NCBI GenBank assembly: GCA_003133075.1
Contig: PKZN01000070.1
Location: 3,120-20,634, forward strand
From: Acidimicrobiaceae bacterium
GTDB lineage: Bacteria > Actinomycetota > Acidimicrobiia > Acidimicrobiales > RAAP-2
Direction of reading: 5' to 3'
Length of the DNA: 17,515 nucleotides
The notes under the pieces: generated by a model
Databases searched by the model: none
What the model saw: only the letters and a program-made list of their open reading frames with translations
What the model was told of the DNA's origin: nothing
Shown here: positions 1 through 8,209 of the stretch, in pieces
Numbering within the stretch: position 1 is the stretch's first letter
How the letters are laid out: every line of letters begins with the position of its first letter
Position numbers and translations under genes: made by a program

Positions 1-196
1 AACTCTCGAAGCGTGAGACGTTCGGTCCGAAGTTCCATACCCCTCATTGTGCCCCGAACTCACCTTCGCGCACGTTGCACGAATCAACTCAGTCGCGCAC
101 GGCGTCGTCGTACTCGGCCAATCGCTGAACCGGTGTATCGCCGCTATTCAGTGTTCCCCGCGACCCGCGTCACACCTCGTCCCCATACTGGGCGCA

Positions 197-1594
197 GTGG
201 CCTCACGACCGACGATCCCGATCTTCTCGCACACGGGCGAAGTTCTCTCGCGCGCCGTCACGTTCCAGTTCGCCCTCGATCCGAACGCGCAACAGAGAAT
301 CCTTTTCGCCAAGTGTGCGGGCGCTCGCCGCTTCACGGTCAACCACCACCTGGCCCGGGTAAAAGCCAACCTGGACGCCCGATCGGCCGAGCGAGAAGTT
401 CTCTCAGAAAGTGGTGAGACGTGCGAACCATCAACACTGTCCTTGTCCTGGTCGGGTTTCTCCTTCATCAACGAGTTCAATGCCTGGAAAAATGGGCAGT
501 CCGTTGACTCACCCGTCAACGAAGATGGCAGTCGAGGCCTGGCTTGGCACCACGAACTGCCCGGCGACATTTTCGAATGCGCGAGCGTGGACGCGGCTCG
601 GGCGCTCGAGAACTTCTCTGCGTCGAGGTGGGGCGAGCGCAGCGGTGCTGTTGTCGGGTTTCCACGCTTCCAAGCCAAAGGGAAAGTGACGCCGAGCTTT
701 CGGCTGCGCAACCGCGCGACACCAGGTAAGGCACCTTCGAGTCAACCCATCCGTTTCACCGATCCTTCGCACCTGCGACTGCCCAAGTTCGGGCCGGTCA
801 AGCTCCTCGGACCCACGCGCAAGGTGCGCCGGATGATCAATGCCGGTCGCTTCCACGTCTACTCGGCGACACTGAAGCAACGCGCCGGACGTTGGACGAT
901 CTCACTGACCGGCGTCGCCGCTGAACTCCACCAAGCTGAGCGCAGCCGCACCAACCGTCACGCTGCTCCCGTCGGAGTCGACCGGGGGATCATCTCCCTC
1001 TGCGTCGCCGCTGACGCGAACGGCGTTCCCTTCGAGAGCTTCGAGGGGGTGACAACACTGAAGCAAGCGCTAGGCAAGCTCAAGGCGGCCAACCAGGCCC
1101 TGGTCAGAACCACACCGGGATCCAAGGGTCGCCAACGAGCGCGGGCCCGGCTCGCGAATACCCACCGCGAGGTCGTCAACACCAGGCGACACCTCGTCCA
1201 CCAAGCCTCCGGGGCTCTGGTGGACCGATGCCAGATCCTGGTGATCGAGGACCTGAACGTCGCCGGAATGGTCAGGAACCGACACCTGGCGAGGTCGATC
1301 TCGGACGCCGCGATGGGCGATCTCTCCCGCCAGCTCCTCTACAAGGCCCGATGGCACGGGGTCGAGGTTCGAGTGGCTGACAGATTCTTCCCGAGTTCCA
1401 AGACGTGCTCGGGCTGTGGCGAGGTCAGAAATGACCTCGCCCTGTCAACTCGGATCTACTCGTGTGAGATCTGCGATTTGGTCATCGACCGCGACTTGAA
1501 CGCGGCCGTCAACCTCGCCCGCTGGCAACCTAGAGAACACGCCGTGGTGACTCCGTTGGCTCCAACGCGCGCTGCGCTTCTCTCCACAGCCTGA
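197..1594 (+). CDS. tnpB: TnpB-family RNA-guided endonuclease (IS200/IS605 OrfB type)
   Basis: TnpB proteins are RNA-guided DNA nucleases related to Cas12 that are encoded in IS200/IS605 and related elements. This protein has the family layout: an N-terminal part (TFQFALDP, then ARRFTVNHHLARVKANLD), the middle FECASVDAARALENFSASR block, and a C-terminal RuvC split by a zinc ribbon. Counting from the GTG at 197 (465 aa), the RuvC acidic residues are D262 (GVDRGI), E351 (VIEDLNVAGM) and D433 (IDRDLNAAVN). The four ribbon cysteines are C404, C407, C423 and C426. All key residues are present, so the nuclease may be active. The start is unsure: the frame is open back to a TTG at 47, no good Shine-Dalgarno is seen at either, and relatives usually begin just before the RAVTFQF segment, near 240, where this copy has ACG instead of a start codon. 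The coding sequence ends inside the first hairpin of the downstream structured region. Confidence 0.88.
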   Translation: MASRPTIPIFSHTGEVLSRAVTFQFALDPNAQQRILFAKCAGARRFTVNHHLARVKANLDARSAEREVLSESGETCEPSTLSLSWSGFSFINEFNAWKNGQSVDSPVNEDGSRGLAWHHELPGDIFECASVDAARALENFSASRWGERSGAVVGFPRFQAKGKVTPSFRLRNRATPGKAPSSQPIRFTDPSHLRLPKFGPVKLLGPTRKVRRMINAGRFHVYSATLKQRAGRWTISLTGVAAELHQAERSRTNRHAAPVGVDRGIISLCVAADANGVPFESFEGVTTLKQALGKLKAANQALVRTTPGSKGRQRARARLANTHREVVNTRRHLVHQASGALVDRCQILVIEDLNVAGMVRNRHLARSISDAAMGDLSRQLLYKARWHGVEVRVADRFFPSSKTCSGCGEVRNDLALSTRIYSCEICDLVIDRDLNAAVNLARWQPREHAVVTPLAPTRAALLSTA

Positions 1595-1715
1595 TCCCAT
1601 TGGGATCTGCACCGCGAAGCACGCGGGAAGAGCCGATCGTCACCCGCACAACCGTCACGGCAACGTGATGAGGGCCCTGGGTCGGAACCGAGCACTCAGA
1701 TGAACTTCGTCTGAG
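1593..1715 (+). ncRNA. Candidate omega RNA (reRNA) and right end of the tnpB element
   Basis: Right behind tnpB lies a dense series of stem-loops on the same strand. They are: 1593-1607 (GATCCC/GGGATC, 3-nt loop, containing the stop codon); 1612-1626 (CCGCG/CGCGG, 5-nt loop); 1653-1670 (7 bp with one G-U and a GCAA tetraloop of the GNRA class); 1682-1691 (TCGG-AA-CCGA); and 1695-1715 (8-9 bp with one G-U, core CTCAGA/TCTGAG). Known TnpB systems make a guide RNA that overlaps the 3' end of tnpB and runs to the right end, where the flanking DNA supplies the guide. The position and structure fit this. If so, the guide would be read from bases just after about 1715. The hairpins are seen; the function is inferred. 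Confidence 0.45.
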
Positions 1716-1809
1716 AAGTCGGACGGTGAGCAAGCACCGCTGAGTCACTTTGCTCAGTTGGTCAAGGCGAACCGGTGGGTCCAAATAGGACACACGCTGT
1801 GAGAGTTCG

Positions 1810-1998
1810 ATGTTGAGTACAGTCAGCCTGGTGGAAGGTTTCGAAAAGGTCAAGGCCGAACAAGACGCGGACCAGGACGTGCATTTAAAGGGACCGGGCA
1901 GTACTGGCTCGACCCTTTGTGGCATGAAAGCCGCGGGATCGGCCACGGGCGAAGTCACCTGTTATCGCTGCCACGAGTTCGCCCGGGGGAACGTGTAG
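1810..1998 (+). CDS. Small cysteine-rich protein, putative zinc-binding (unknown function)
   Basis: A 62-residue protein starting at ATG with only a weak GAGAG upstream. The C-terminal half has the spacing His25-x11-Cys37-Gly-x12-Val-Thr-Cys51-x2-Cys54, a possible four-ligand zinc site. The order HL..GP...TLCG....EVTCxRC resembles short uncharacterised proteins common in actinobacteria and their phages, recalled from general knowledge rather than a search. The N-terminal half is acidic and lysine-rich and probably helical. It lies between the tnpB right end and tRNA-Arg on the same strand and may be cargo or chromosomal. The opposite strand holds an open frame that overlaps the tnpB tail, but it has no recognisable motif. 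Function unknown. Confidence 0.5.
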   Translation: MLSTVSLVEGFEKVKAEQDADQDVHLKGPGSTGSTLCGMKAAGSATGEVTCYRCHEFARGNV

Positions 1999-2023
1999 CG
2001 GCTCCGTTACGACGGGGAGAGAA

Positions 2024-2029
2024 TAAGGT
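2024..2029 (+). promoter_or_regulatory. -10 box of tRNA-Arg promoter
   Basis: TAAGGT, ten bases before the first base of the tRNA, fits the actinobacterial TANNNT -10 element. No convincing -35 element is seen at 16-18 bases upstream. Confidence 0.4.
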
Positions 2030-2038
2030 AGCGGCGTC

Positions 2039-2111
<73 letters not shown>

Positions 2112-2124
2112 CTTTTTCGCGCGC

Positions 2125-2742
2125 TCAGGGAATCGTTGCCTCAGTGTCCCTCGCGCGGAGCGTCGGTGCAGCGCGCGACGTTGATCGCCGCGTGAATCGC
2201 ACAAAGACGAAGGCCAGAGCGAGAAACACGATCGTGAGGATCCCGGGCGCTACGTACCTCGAGGTCGACGCTTTCGTTCGTGTGATTGCCGAGGTGAGCG
2301 ACACGGAGTTGTGATACGACGGATCGACGAGACCCTGCACCGTGCTGCCATAGGGAGAAAAGGTCGTCTTGTAGCCGATGGGTTCGTGGAAAGTGGTGTG
2401 ACCGAGTTGATAGGTGCCGCGGCATTGGAAACCAGCGACGTTGCTGCCGCTGCCGGCGAGGTTGCCGAAACACCTACCCATGGTCACAACGACGGGAATC
2501 CCGTGCGCCTTGAGTCGGTCGATGCGGGCATTGGCGTTTGCGACCGAGACAAAACTAAGCACGAGGGCCACCGCAAACACGACGAGTGCCAGCGCGCCCG
2601 CGACGAGCCAGAATCGCCGTCCGATGGTCCTCCCCTCGGCACCGCGAGAGGCGACTCGGGTCTCGCGAACTCGATGCTCCACGTTCATCGACGCGACAGG
2701 ACCTTCGCGCGTCTCGGCGGCGTCGTTTTCGTCGCCATTCAT
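2125..2742 (-). CDS. Two-TM membrane protein, DUF3592-like, unknown function
   Basis: A 205-residue protein with a hydrophilic N-terminal tail (1-42), a membrane segment at about 43-68, an extracytoplasmic region, and a second membrane segment at about 164-184, then a basic tail. The outer part begins with a hydrophobic strand (GIPVVVT), carries two cysteines (C91, C107) that could form a disulphide, and has the run GSGSNVAGFQCRGTYQLG. This pattern resembles DUF3592-type actinobacterial proteins, but the assignment is by memory of the motif order only. The ATG start has only a weak GAG upstream; Met19 is an alternative. It points towards tRNA-Arg, ending 13 bases from it. It is the last of three small minus-strand membrane-protein genes. 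Confidence 0.75.
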   Translation of the reverse strand: MNGDENDAAETREGPVASMNVEHRVRETRVASRGAEGRTIGRRFWLVAGALALVVFAVALVLSFVSVANANARIDRLKAHGIPVVVTMGRCFGNLAGSGSNVAGFQCRGTYQLGHTTFHEPIGYKTTFSPYGSTVQGLVDPSYHNSVSLTSAITRTKASTSRYVAPGILTIVFLALAFVFVRFTRRSTSRAAPTLRARDTEATIP

Positions 2743-2851
2743 GTCGGGTCTCGATGAGGGTTGAGCACTGAACCAAGAACCCTAGGCCACCAGCGGGGGT
2801 AGCTTCGAAGGCATCTCCTCGACGCGGTGACGGAACAGAGTTCGACTCGAC

Positions 2852-3376
2852 TCACGTTTGCGACGCGTCGAGGTAGAGCCAGGATCCGAGAACCAGAATG
2901 GCGATTGACAAGATGATCGGCGTGATGACGGGACCGATCCACGTGACGGGGATGAGGAAGAAGACGTCACGGGTAAAGAGACTTCTCGGCCAGTCGTCCA
3001 CGATGCGAAGAAACAGGTAGTAGGCCAAGTCCCAACAGCCGAAACAGACGAGAAACGCGCCGGCACGCTGACGCCAGCGCCGTGCGGCGACGAAGGCGAC
3101 GCACGCCAGCATCACGAGGGTGGCGCTTTCGCGAGTCACCTCGACGTCGCTGATGCGGTGATTGAGGAGGAGCGAGTGGCTGGGCGAGACGAACGTAATG
3201 AACCCGAGGTTCAAGAGCACCCGGTAGTGGGGGAGTTCGTAGTTGCCACGAAAGTGAATCAGGTTTCGCAGGTAGTAGACCACGGCCGCCTCAACGAAGC
3301 CGAAGGCCACGCCGAAGATGATCAGGACGATCAGGTTGGTGCGACGGGGACTACTCCCTCGCGTCAGGCGAAACAC
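2852..3376 (-). CDS. Conserved multi-pass membrane protein, unknown function
   Basis: A 174-residue protein with a GTG start and about four membrane segments (residues 14-38, 83-97, 104-123, 145-168). Conserved-looking blocks are FGVAFGFVEAAVVYYLR in the first helix, CWDLAYYLFLRIVDDWP, and a DVFFLIPVTWIGPVITP block at the entry to the last helix. The aromatic and acidic residues placed in or next to membrane helices suggest a conserved intramembrane site, but I know no assigned function. Its last codons are 109 bases upstream of the next minus-strand gene, and it begins 49 bases after the DUF805 gene, so the two may be co-transcribed. Confidence 0.78.
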   Translation of the reverse strand: MFRLTRGSSPRRTNLIVLIIFGVAFGFVEAAVVYYLRNLIHFRGNYELPHYRVLLNLGFITFVSPSHSLLLNHRISDVEVTRESATLVMLACVAFVAARRWRQRAGAFLVCFGCWDLAYYLFLRIVDDWPRSLFTRDVFFLIPVTWIGPVITPIILSIAILVLGSWLYLDASQT

Positions 3377-3425
3377 GCGCTAAGTGTACCCAGCCCTGTT
3401 GCGGGCATCGCCGAGGACCGCCCCG

Positions 3426-3878
3426 TCAGGCGTCGGAGAATTTCGCGCCACACCCCATGCAGTAGCTCTGACCGGGCAGGCGCAACTTCCCACACGAGGA
3501 ACACGCCGACGAGGACGACGTCAAGTTGGCCTCGGTGACCGTTGGCGTGATCAAACTGGCCCGGTCGGCCGTGTAGGGGTTGTCGATGAGTTTGCTCGGC
3601 CACGCGAGCAGGACGATGCCCACGAAGGGGATGATGAAGCTGATGAGCCACCACGCCGATCGACCGGTGTCGTGTAGTCGTCGCACGGCGACGGTTATCC
3701 CGGGGCAAAGCAGCGCGAGGAACCAGAGGCCCCGAAGTATCTGCAGGCCCGTCAGCGCAAAGACCAGGCTCCCGAGGATGCTGAAAAGTGCGAACCACCA
3801 GTACTCCGGCCTGGTCGCAACGCCGGTGCCGACAAAGTACTTCTGGAAACACGTCCGGATGGAGGTGCTAAAGCTCAC
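3426..3878 (-). CDS. DUF805 membrane protein with C-terminal zinc ribbon
   Basis: A 150-residue protein. The N-terminal part is a DUF805 domain: an aromatic entry (RPEYWWFALF), helices at about 28-45 and 50-64, then the family signature RRLHDTGRSAWW (66-77) and a third helix (78-94). A serine-rich linker leads to a C-terminal zinc ribbon with C126-x2-C129 and C140-x2-C143. The GTG at 3878 is preferred because GGGGAG stands six bases upstream. An in-frame GTG at 3905 would add nine residues. DUF805 proteins are widespread inner-membrane proteins of unknown role. The ribbon suggests a partner on the cytoplasmic side. Confidence 0.88.
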   Translation of the reverse strand: MSFSTSIRTCFQKYFVGTGVATRPEYWWFALFSILGSLVFALTGLQILRGLWFLALLCPGITVAVRRLHDTGRSAWWLISFIIPFVGIVLLAWPSKLIDNPYTADRASLITPTVTEANLTSSSSACSSCGKLRLPGQSYCMGCGAKFSDA

Positions 3879-3926
3879 GGGTTTCTCCCCATCGTCACGG
3901 GGCACTACGCCCGTCGAATTTTTCTC

Positions 3927-3932
3927 ACCCTA
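3927..3932 (-). promoter_or_regulatory. Candidate -10 box for the DUF805 gene
   Basis: TAGGGT on the minus strand, about 50 bases before the GTG at 3878, fits TANNNT. No clear -35 element. Low support. The rest of 3879-4160 holds no gene; it contains the palindromes described upstream of sqdB. Confidence 0.25.
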
Positions 3933-4160
3933 CACCGGCCGCACGCCATGCTTTGGCTCCTTGGCGCACGATTGCGCAGTGGTGACGGGCACTGGGTGAC
4001 GAGAAATCGCCGCGTTTACTTGGACTTACGCGTGATCGGCGCGCGATCATAGTGGGGGGTCGCGGTGATTCATTGGTAGTGTGGAGCGACGCGTGGCTCC
4101 TCATTGACGGGCTCGTCTGCTCGAGCAGCCGTCACTCACGCAGGCGTCTTAGGAGTTGTT

Positions 4161-5357
<1,197 letters not shown>

Positions 5358-5408
5358 AGCTTCCTCGAGATTCCTCGCCACCGCGGTCGTACGTGTGAGA
5401 CTCCGGAG

Positions 5409-5891
5409 ATGGCCACAATCTATGAGTACATCCGTCATCCTCGCGCGAGCGAACTGGCCCGCCTGGGTCATCCGATACGGACCAACGACTTTCGAAAACC
5501 CAAGTCTGACAACGTTTTCGCGCGATTCAACTCGAAATTCGGGCTGAAGGTCACCCTGGTCGTCGGCACGATGTGGTGCTCCTACGTCTTTACGATCCTG
5601 GCCCTCTTCGCGTTGCCCTCGGCGATCAAGCAGGGCACCTACTTCATCGTCGTCTGGCTCTCGAGCAGTTTCTTGCAGCTGGTGTTGCTGCCCATCATCA
5701 TCGTGGGCCAGAACATCCAGGCGGCCGCTTCCGACAAACGCTCCGAGGAGACCTACAAAGACGCCGAAGCCGTGCTCAAAGAGGCCGAGGAGATCCAGCG
5801 ACACCTCCTCGCCCAGGACGAGGTCATCTCGGGGATCATGGAGCACGTGCAGTCCATGATGGCAGCGCTCCCGCCGAAGGCGGCTACCTAA
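5409..5891 (+). CDS. Two-TM membrane protein with cytoplasmic helical tail, unknown function
   Basis: A 160-residue protein. A polar N-terminus (1-46) contains FNSKFGLKVTL, followed by membrane helices at about 47-70 and 77-100. A charged, probably coiled-coil tail (108-150) begins with GQNIQAAASDKR and is rich in E, K and Q with heptad-like spacing. This hairpin-plus-coil plan is like small DUF1003-type membrane proteins found across bacteria, but family membership is not proved here. The ATG directly abuts a GGAG, too close for a normal Shine-Dalgarno, so initiation is unclear. It is 51 bases after sqdB and may share its transcript. Its stop overlaps by three bases the stop of the convergent TetR-type gene. 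Confidence 0.8.
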   Translation: MATIYEYIRHPRASELARLGHPIRTNDFRKPKSDNVFARFNSKFGLKVTLVVGTMWCSYVFTILALFALPSAIKQGTYFIVVWLSSSFLQLVLLPIIIVGQNIQAAASDKRSEETYKDAEAVLKEAEEIQRHLLAQDEVISGIMEHVQSMMAALPPKAAT

Positions 5892-7129
5892 AAGCCGCGG
5901 ACCGTCACCAGTTCGAGAATCTGACTGCACATCTCGCGCCACGTGGGCACGCCGTCTTTCAGCACCGCGCGACGAAAGGGCTCCGCGAACTGGTTGTAGT
6001 CGTTGGTCTGCATCGAGGGTGTCACCGTCGAGAGGAACGTGACGCCAATGGTGACAAAGACGATCGAACGAATGAGATAGTGCAGTCGGTCCTTCTCCTC
6101 ATCGCTGATGTTGGTGAGCAACGGGATGACGGACTCGAGGTCGCTGACCTGTCCGAGGATCGCGACGCCCAATTTTTCACTATGCGCCGCGGCGAGGGCC
6201 GTCTCTAGGGTGAAGCTCTGGCGCACGGCGTTGGCCTCACTGGCTGAGCCGGTGAGCAGATGCGTGAGCGAACCCTCTTCGAGGACGTCGATGAAATTCC
6301 TCGCGTTCATCCAACGCGCCCGCATCAGGTCGTGGAAGGCGGCGATGACTAGGTCTTCCTTGGAGGGGTAGAGCTTGTAGATGGCGCCGGGTGAGCAGTT
6401 CGCGCGACGCGCGATGCGCGAGATCGTCGCGTGGGTGTAGCCGCTCTTGCCGACGACGCCGAAGGTGGCGTAGGCCAACTGGGCTCGCAGATCGTCACCC
6501 GGGGCGAGGATGATCTCTTCTTCGAGGATCCGGGTCTCTACCTCGTTCACGTCACGCGGGTCGGTCTCGAGGGTCTCGAGCAGTAGTTTTTCCAAGACGC
6601 GCTGGTAGTCGTCGTCCCGGCCGTAGGTGGCGTCGGCGAAGATCTGCACGATCATCATGCCAAAGAGCGTCAAGCCGCGGGCGAACGAAGCGCTACGGGT
6701 GTGCGAGGGACCGGATTCGCGTTCTAAGTAGTCGTGGATGAAGGGTTCGACTTCCTCGTGCAAGGTGGGGATGCGCCGAGCGGTCAGGAGCACCTGCACG
6801 CAGGCCACGTCGGCGGGGTCGGTGTCGCGGATGGCTTCGAAGAGCGCACCGACGGTTTTGGTGCTCGGTAGCTCCGCCGCGTTCATGCAAAGTTCGAACA
6901 TGGCGATCGCGCGCTGGCGAAGGACCGAGTTCCACAGGTCCACCAAGAGCTCGTCCACGTCTTCGTAGCGGGCGTAGGTGGCGCCGTGGGTGAGCCCCGC
7001 CTGGTGGCCGACGTCGCGCAGCGACACGTGGTCGACGCCCACGCGGAGCACCTCAGAGACGGCGGCGTCGCGGATGGCCGCGTCGTTGGCGACAGCGCGC
7101 GCGCTGCGAGTTCGTTGACTTCGCGGCAT
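5888..7129 (-). CDS. Double TetR-type transcriptional regulator (two HTH halves in one chain)
   Basis: A protein of about 413 residues, twice the usual TetR length of about 200. The first half has a TetR-type helix-turn-helix at about residues 15-61, ending HVSLRDVGHQAGLTHGATYARY. The second half has another at about 216-260, with TISRIARRANCSPGAIYKLYPSKEDL. Each is followed by a helical ligand or dimerisation-type region. It probably works as an internal pseudo-dimer or binds paired operators. The ATG at 7129 is used; a TTG at 7135 is in frame. An inverted repeat at 7137-7161 covers the region just upstream, so autoregulation is likely. It is divergent from the small membrane protein and DUF3445 genes, which are its most likely targets. 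Confidence 0.9.
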   Translation of the reverse strand: MPRSQRTRSARAVANDAAIRDAAVSEVLRVGVDHVSLRDVGHQAGLTHGATYARYEDVDELLVDLWNSVLRQRAIAMFELCMNAAELPSTKTVGALFEAIRDTDPADVACVQVLLTARRIPTLHEEVEPFIHDYLERESGPSHTRSASFARGLTLFGMMIVQIFADATYGRDDDYQRVLEKLLLETLETDPRDVNEVETRILEEEIILAPGDDLRAQLAYATFGVVGKSGYTHATISRIARRANCSPGAIYKLYPSKEDLVIAAFHDLMRARWMNARNFIDVLEEGSLTHLLTGSASEANAVRQSFTLETALAAAHSEKLGVAILGQVSDLESVIPLLTNISDEEKDRLHYLIRSIVFVTIGVTFLSTVTPSMQTNDYNQFAEPFRRAVLKDGVPTWREMCSQILELVTVRGF

Positions 7130-7136
7130 AGGCAAT

Positions 7137-7161
7137 GCTAACCAAATTATTCGCGGTTACC
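7137..7161. promoter_or_regulatory. Candidate TetR-type operator
   Basis: Inverted repeat GCTAACC (7137-7143) and GGTTACC (7155-7161), six of seven bases matched, spacer 11. Inside the spacer, read on the minus strand, is TAATTT, a possible -10 box for the double TetR gene. The position in the divergent intergenic region next to a TetR gene is what one expects for an autoregulatory site. A perfect 12-bp palindrome, CGCGATATCGCG, follows at 7192-7203. Confidence 0.4.
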
Positions 7162-7223
7162 AACTACGAAACCCTGAAATACTGGGCTTTTCGCGATATC
7201 GCGTGGCGTGGAAGATTAGAGGG

Positions 7224-7391
7224 ATGGGATTTCGCTCGAGGGTGGTGTTCGCGGCGCTACACGCCAGTGCCCACGTGGCCGACGCTCACAAGGGTGCGGT
7301 CTTGCCCGAAGGTCGCGTGGTGGTGCTCGCGGTCCCGCTCGCCGCACTGGCGTACTACTACTTCGTCGTGTACCGGCGTCGCGACCGCTAG
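7224..7391 (+). CDS. Small single-pass membrane protein, unknown function
   Basis: A 55-residue frame with strong GC bias at third codon positions. The C-terminal half is a single membrane helix (VVVLAVPLAALAYYYFVVY) followed by a basic RRRDR tail, which suggests a cytoplasmic C-terminus. An in-frame GTG at 7203 would add seven residues. The ATG at 7224 directly follows AGAGGG, too close for a standard Shine-Dalgarno, with GGAAG further upstream. The stop lies two bases before the GTG of the DUF3445 gene, so the two are very likely co-transcribed. I do not recognise a family. Confidence 0.5.
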   Translation: MGFRSRVVFAALHASAHVADAHKGAVLPEGRVVVLAVPLAALAYYYFVVYRRRDR

Positions 7392-7393
7392 GG

Positions 7394-8209
7394 GTGAGCG
7401 CGCCGCACTACATGCCACTCGACGCGAGGGGCTGGCGTCTCGCGATGGGCCTGCGACCACTCGACCTCGCGAACTGGCTCGAACTCGACGAGCACTACGA
7501 CAGCGAGCTGGCCCAAAAGGCTGCGCTGCTCGCCCAGCACCGCGACGTGGTCGTGGCGACCGAGCCCGAAGGTGACGCGGGGAGCCGCGAACTGCTCCGC
7601 GAAGTACAAGACTTTCTCGGGCGCGTCCACCCGGAGGTGGCGACCGTCGTCGACGGTGACGAACACCCGATCGTCGCGGCCAGTCGTCTCATCCAAGAAG
7701 ATCTCTGCGTGTTGGTGAAAGACGATGACTGGCGACTGCGCGCGGCGTGCGTCTGCTTCCCGTCGCGGTGGGATCTCGCTACGAAGATCGGCACGACGCT
7801 GGACGAGATTCACGGACCCGTGCCGCACTACGACGAAGTGCTCGCGCGTCCGACGAAGAGCTTCTTCGATCGTCTTCGCCCCGAACGCTCGTTCTGGCGC
7901 CTTAACTGGACCCTGCTCGACAGCGCCGCGTTGCATCAGCCGCGCGCCGCGCGCGTAGCGCCGAGTGGGGAACTCGCGGACTGGTTCTTTCGCGTTGAAC
8001 GCCAGACGCTCCGCCAACTGCCGACGACGGGGGCCGTTGTCTTTACCATTCGCACCTACGTCACCTCTGCGGCGACGCTCGCCAGTGCGGATGGCGAGTT
8101 CGTTCCCGCGCTGTTGCACGCGTTAGAGGGCGCGTCGTCCGATACGCAGGACTACAAGGGTTGGACCGGCGTCGCGTCGCGACTGCGCGAAGGATTAGTC
8201 GCGCAGTAG
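7394..8209 (+). CDS. DUF3445 protein, heme-dependent oxidative N-demethylase family
   Basis: A 271-residue protein with the DUF3445 order of motifs: GLRPLDLANWLELDEHY near the start, SRLIQEDLCVL, CFPSRWDLATKIGTTLDEIHGPVPHY, RLNWTLLDS, then RVERQTLRQLP and VVFTIRTY. The characterised member is the heme-binding subunit of a heme-dependent oxidative N-demethylase that acts on dimethylamine, where the heme sits in a PAS-like fold. Substrate and partner reductase here are unknown, as no flavin or ferredoxin subunit gene is near. GTG at 7394 follows the previous stop by two bases; an ATG at 7412 is a possible alternative. The last 15 bases overlap the convergent acyl-CoA dehydrogenase gene. Confidence 0.85.
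   Translation: MSAPHYMPLDARGWRLAMGLRPLDLANWLELDEHYDSELAQKAALLAQHRDVVVATEPEGDAGSRELLREVQDFLGRVHPEVATVVDGDEHPIVAASRLIQEDLCVLVKDDDWRLRAACVCFPSRWDLATKIGTTLDEIHGPVPHYDEVLARPTKSFFDRLRPERSFWRLNWTLLDSAALHQPRAARVAPSGELADWFFRVERQTLRQLPTTGAVVFTIRTYVTSAATLASADGEFVPALLHALEGASSDTQDYKGWTGVASRLREGLVAQ

Larger units (their letters stand above)
1..1715 (+). mobile_element. IS200/IS605-type element carrying only tnpB (borders uncertain)
   Basis: A tnpB-type gene at about 197-1594 is followed by a string of hairpins that ends in a strong imperfect palindrome at 1695-1715, as expected for the right end of an IS200/IS605-type element. I see no tnpA (Y1 HUH transposase) in the window, so this is either a tnpB-only element that depends on a transposase in trans or a remnant. 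The left end is not identified. A short palindrome around 21-31 (TTCGG-T-CCGAA) could belong to it, and the true left border may lie upstream of position 1. The 5' limit given here is simply the window edge. Inference from gene type and structure; no terminal match was tested. Confidence 0.4.

Noticed and set aside
148..711. Minus-strand open frame opposite tnpB (187 codons)
   Set aside because: It runs antisense to the conserved TnpB N-terminal half, and its product shows no domain; it reflects the GC-rich code on the other strand.
1530..1958. Minus-strand frame overlapping the tnpB tail and the small HCCC protein gene
   Set aside because: It crosses the proposed guide RNA and tnpB 3' end and no recognisable protein feature is present; the plus-strand frame has the better signature.
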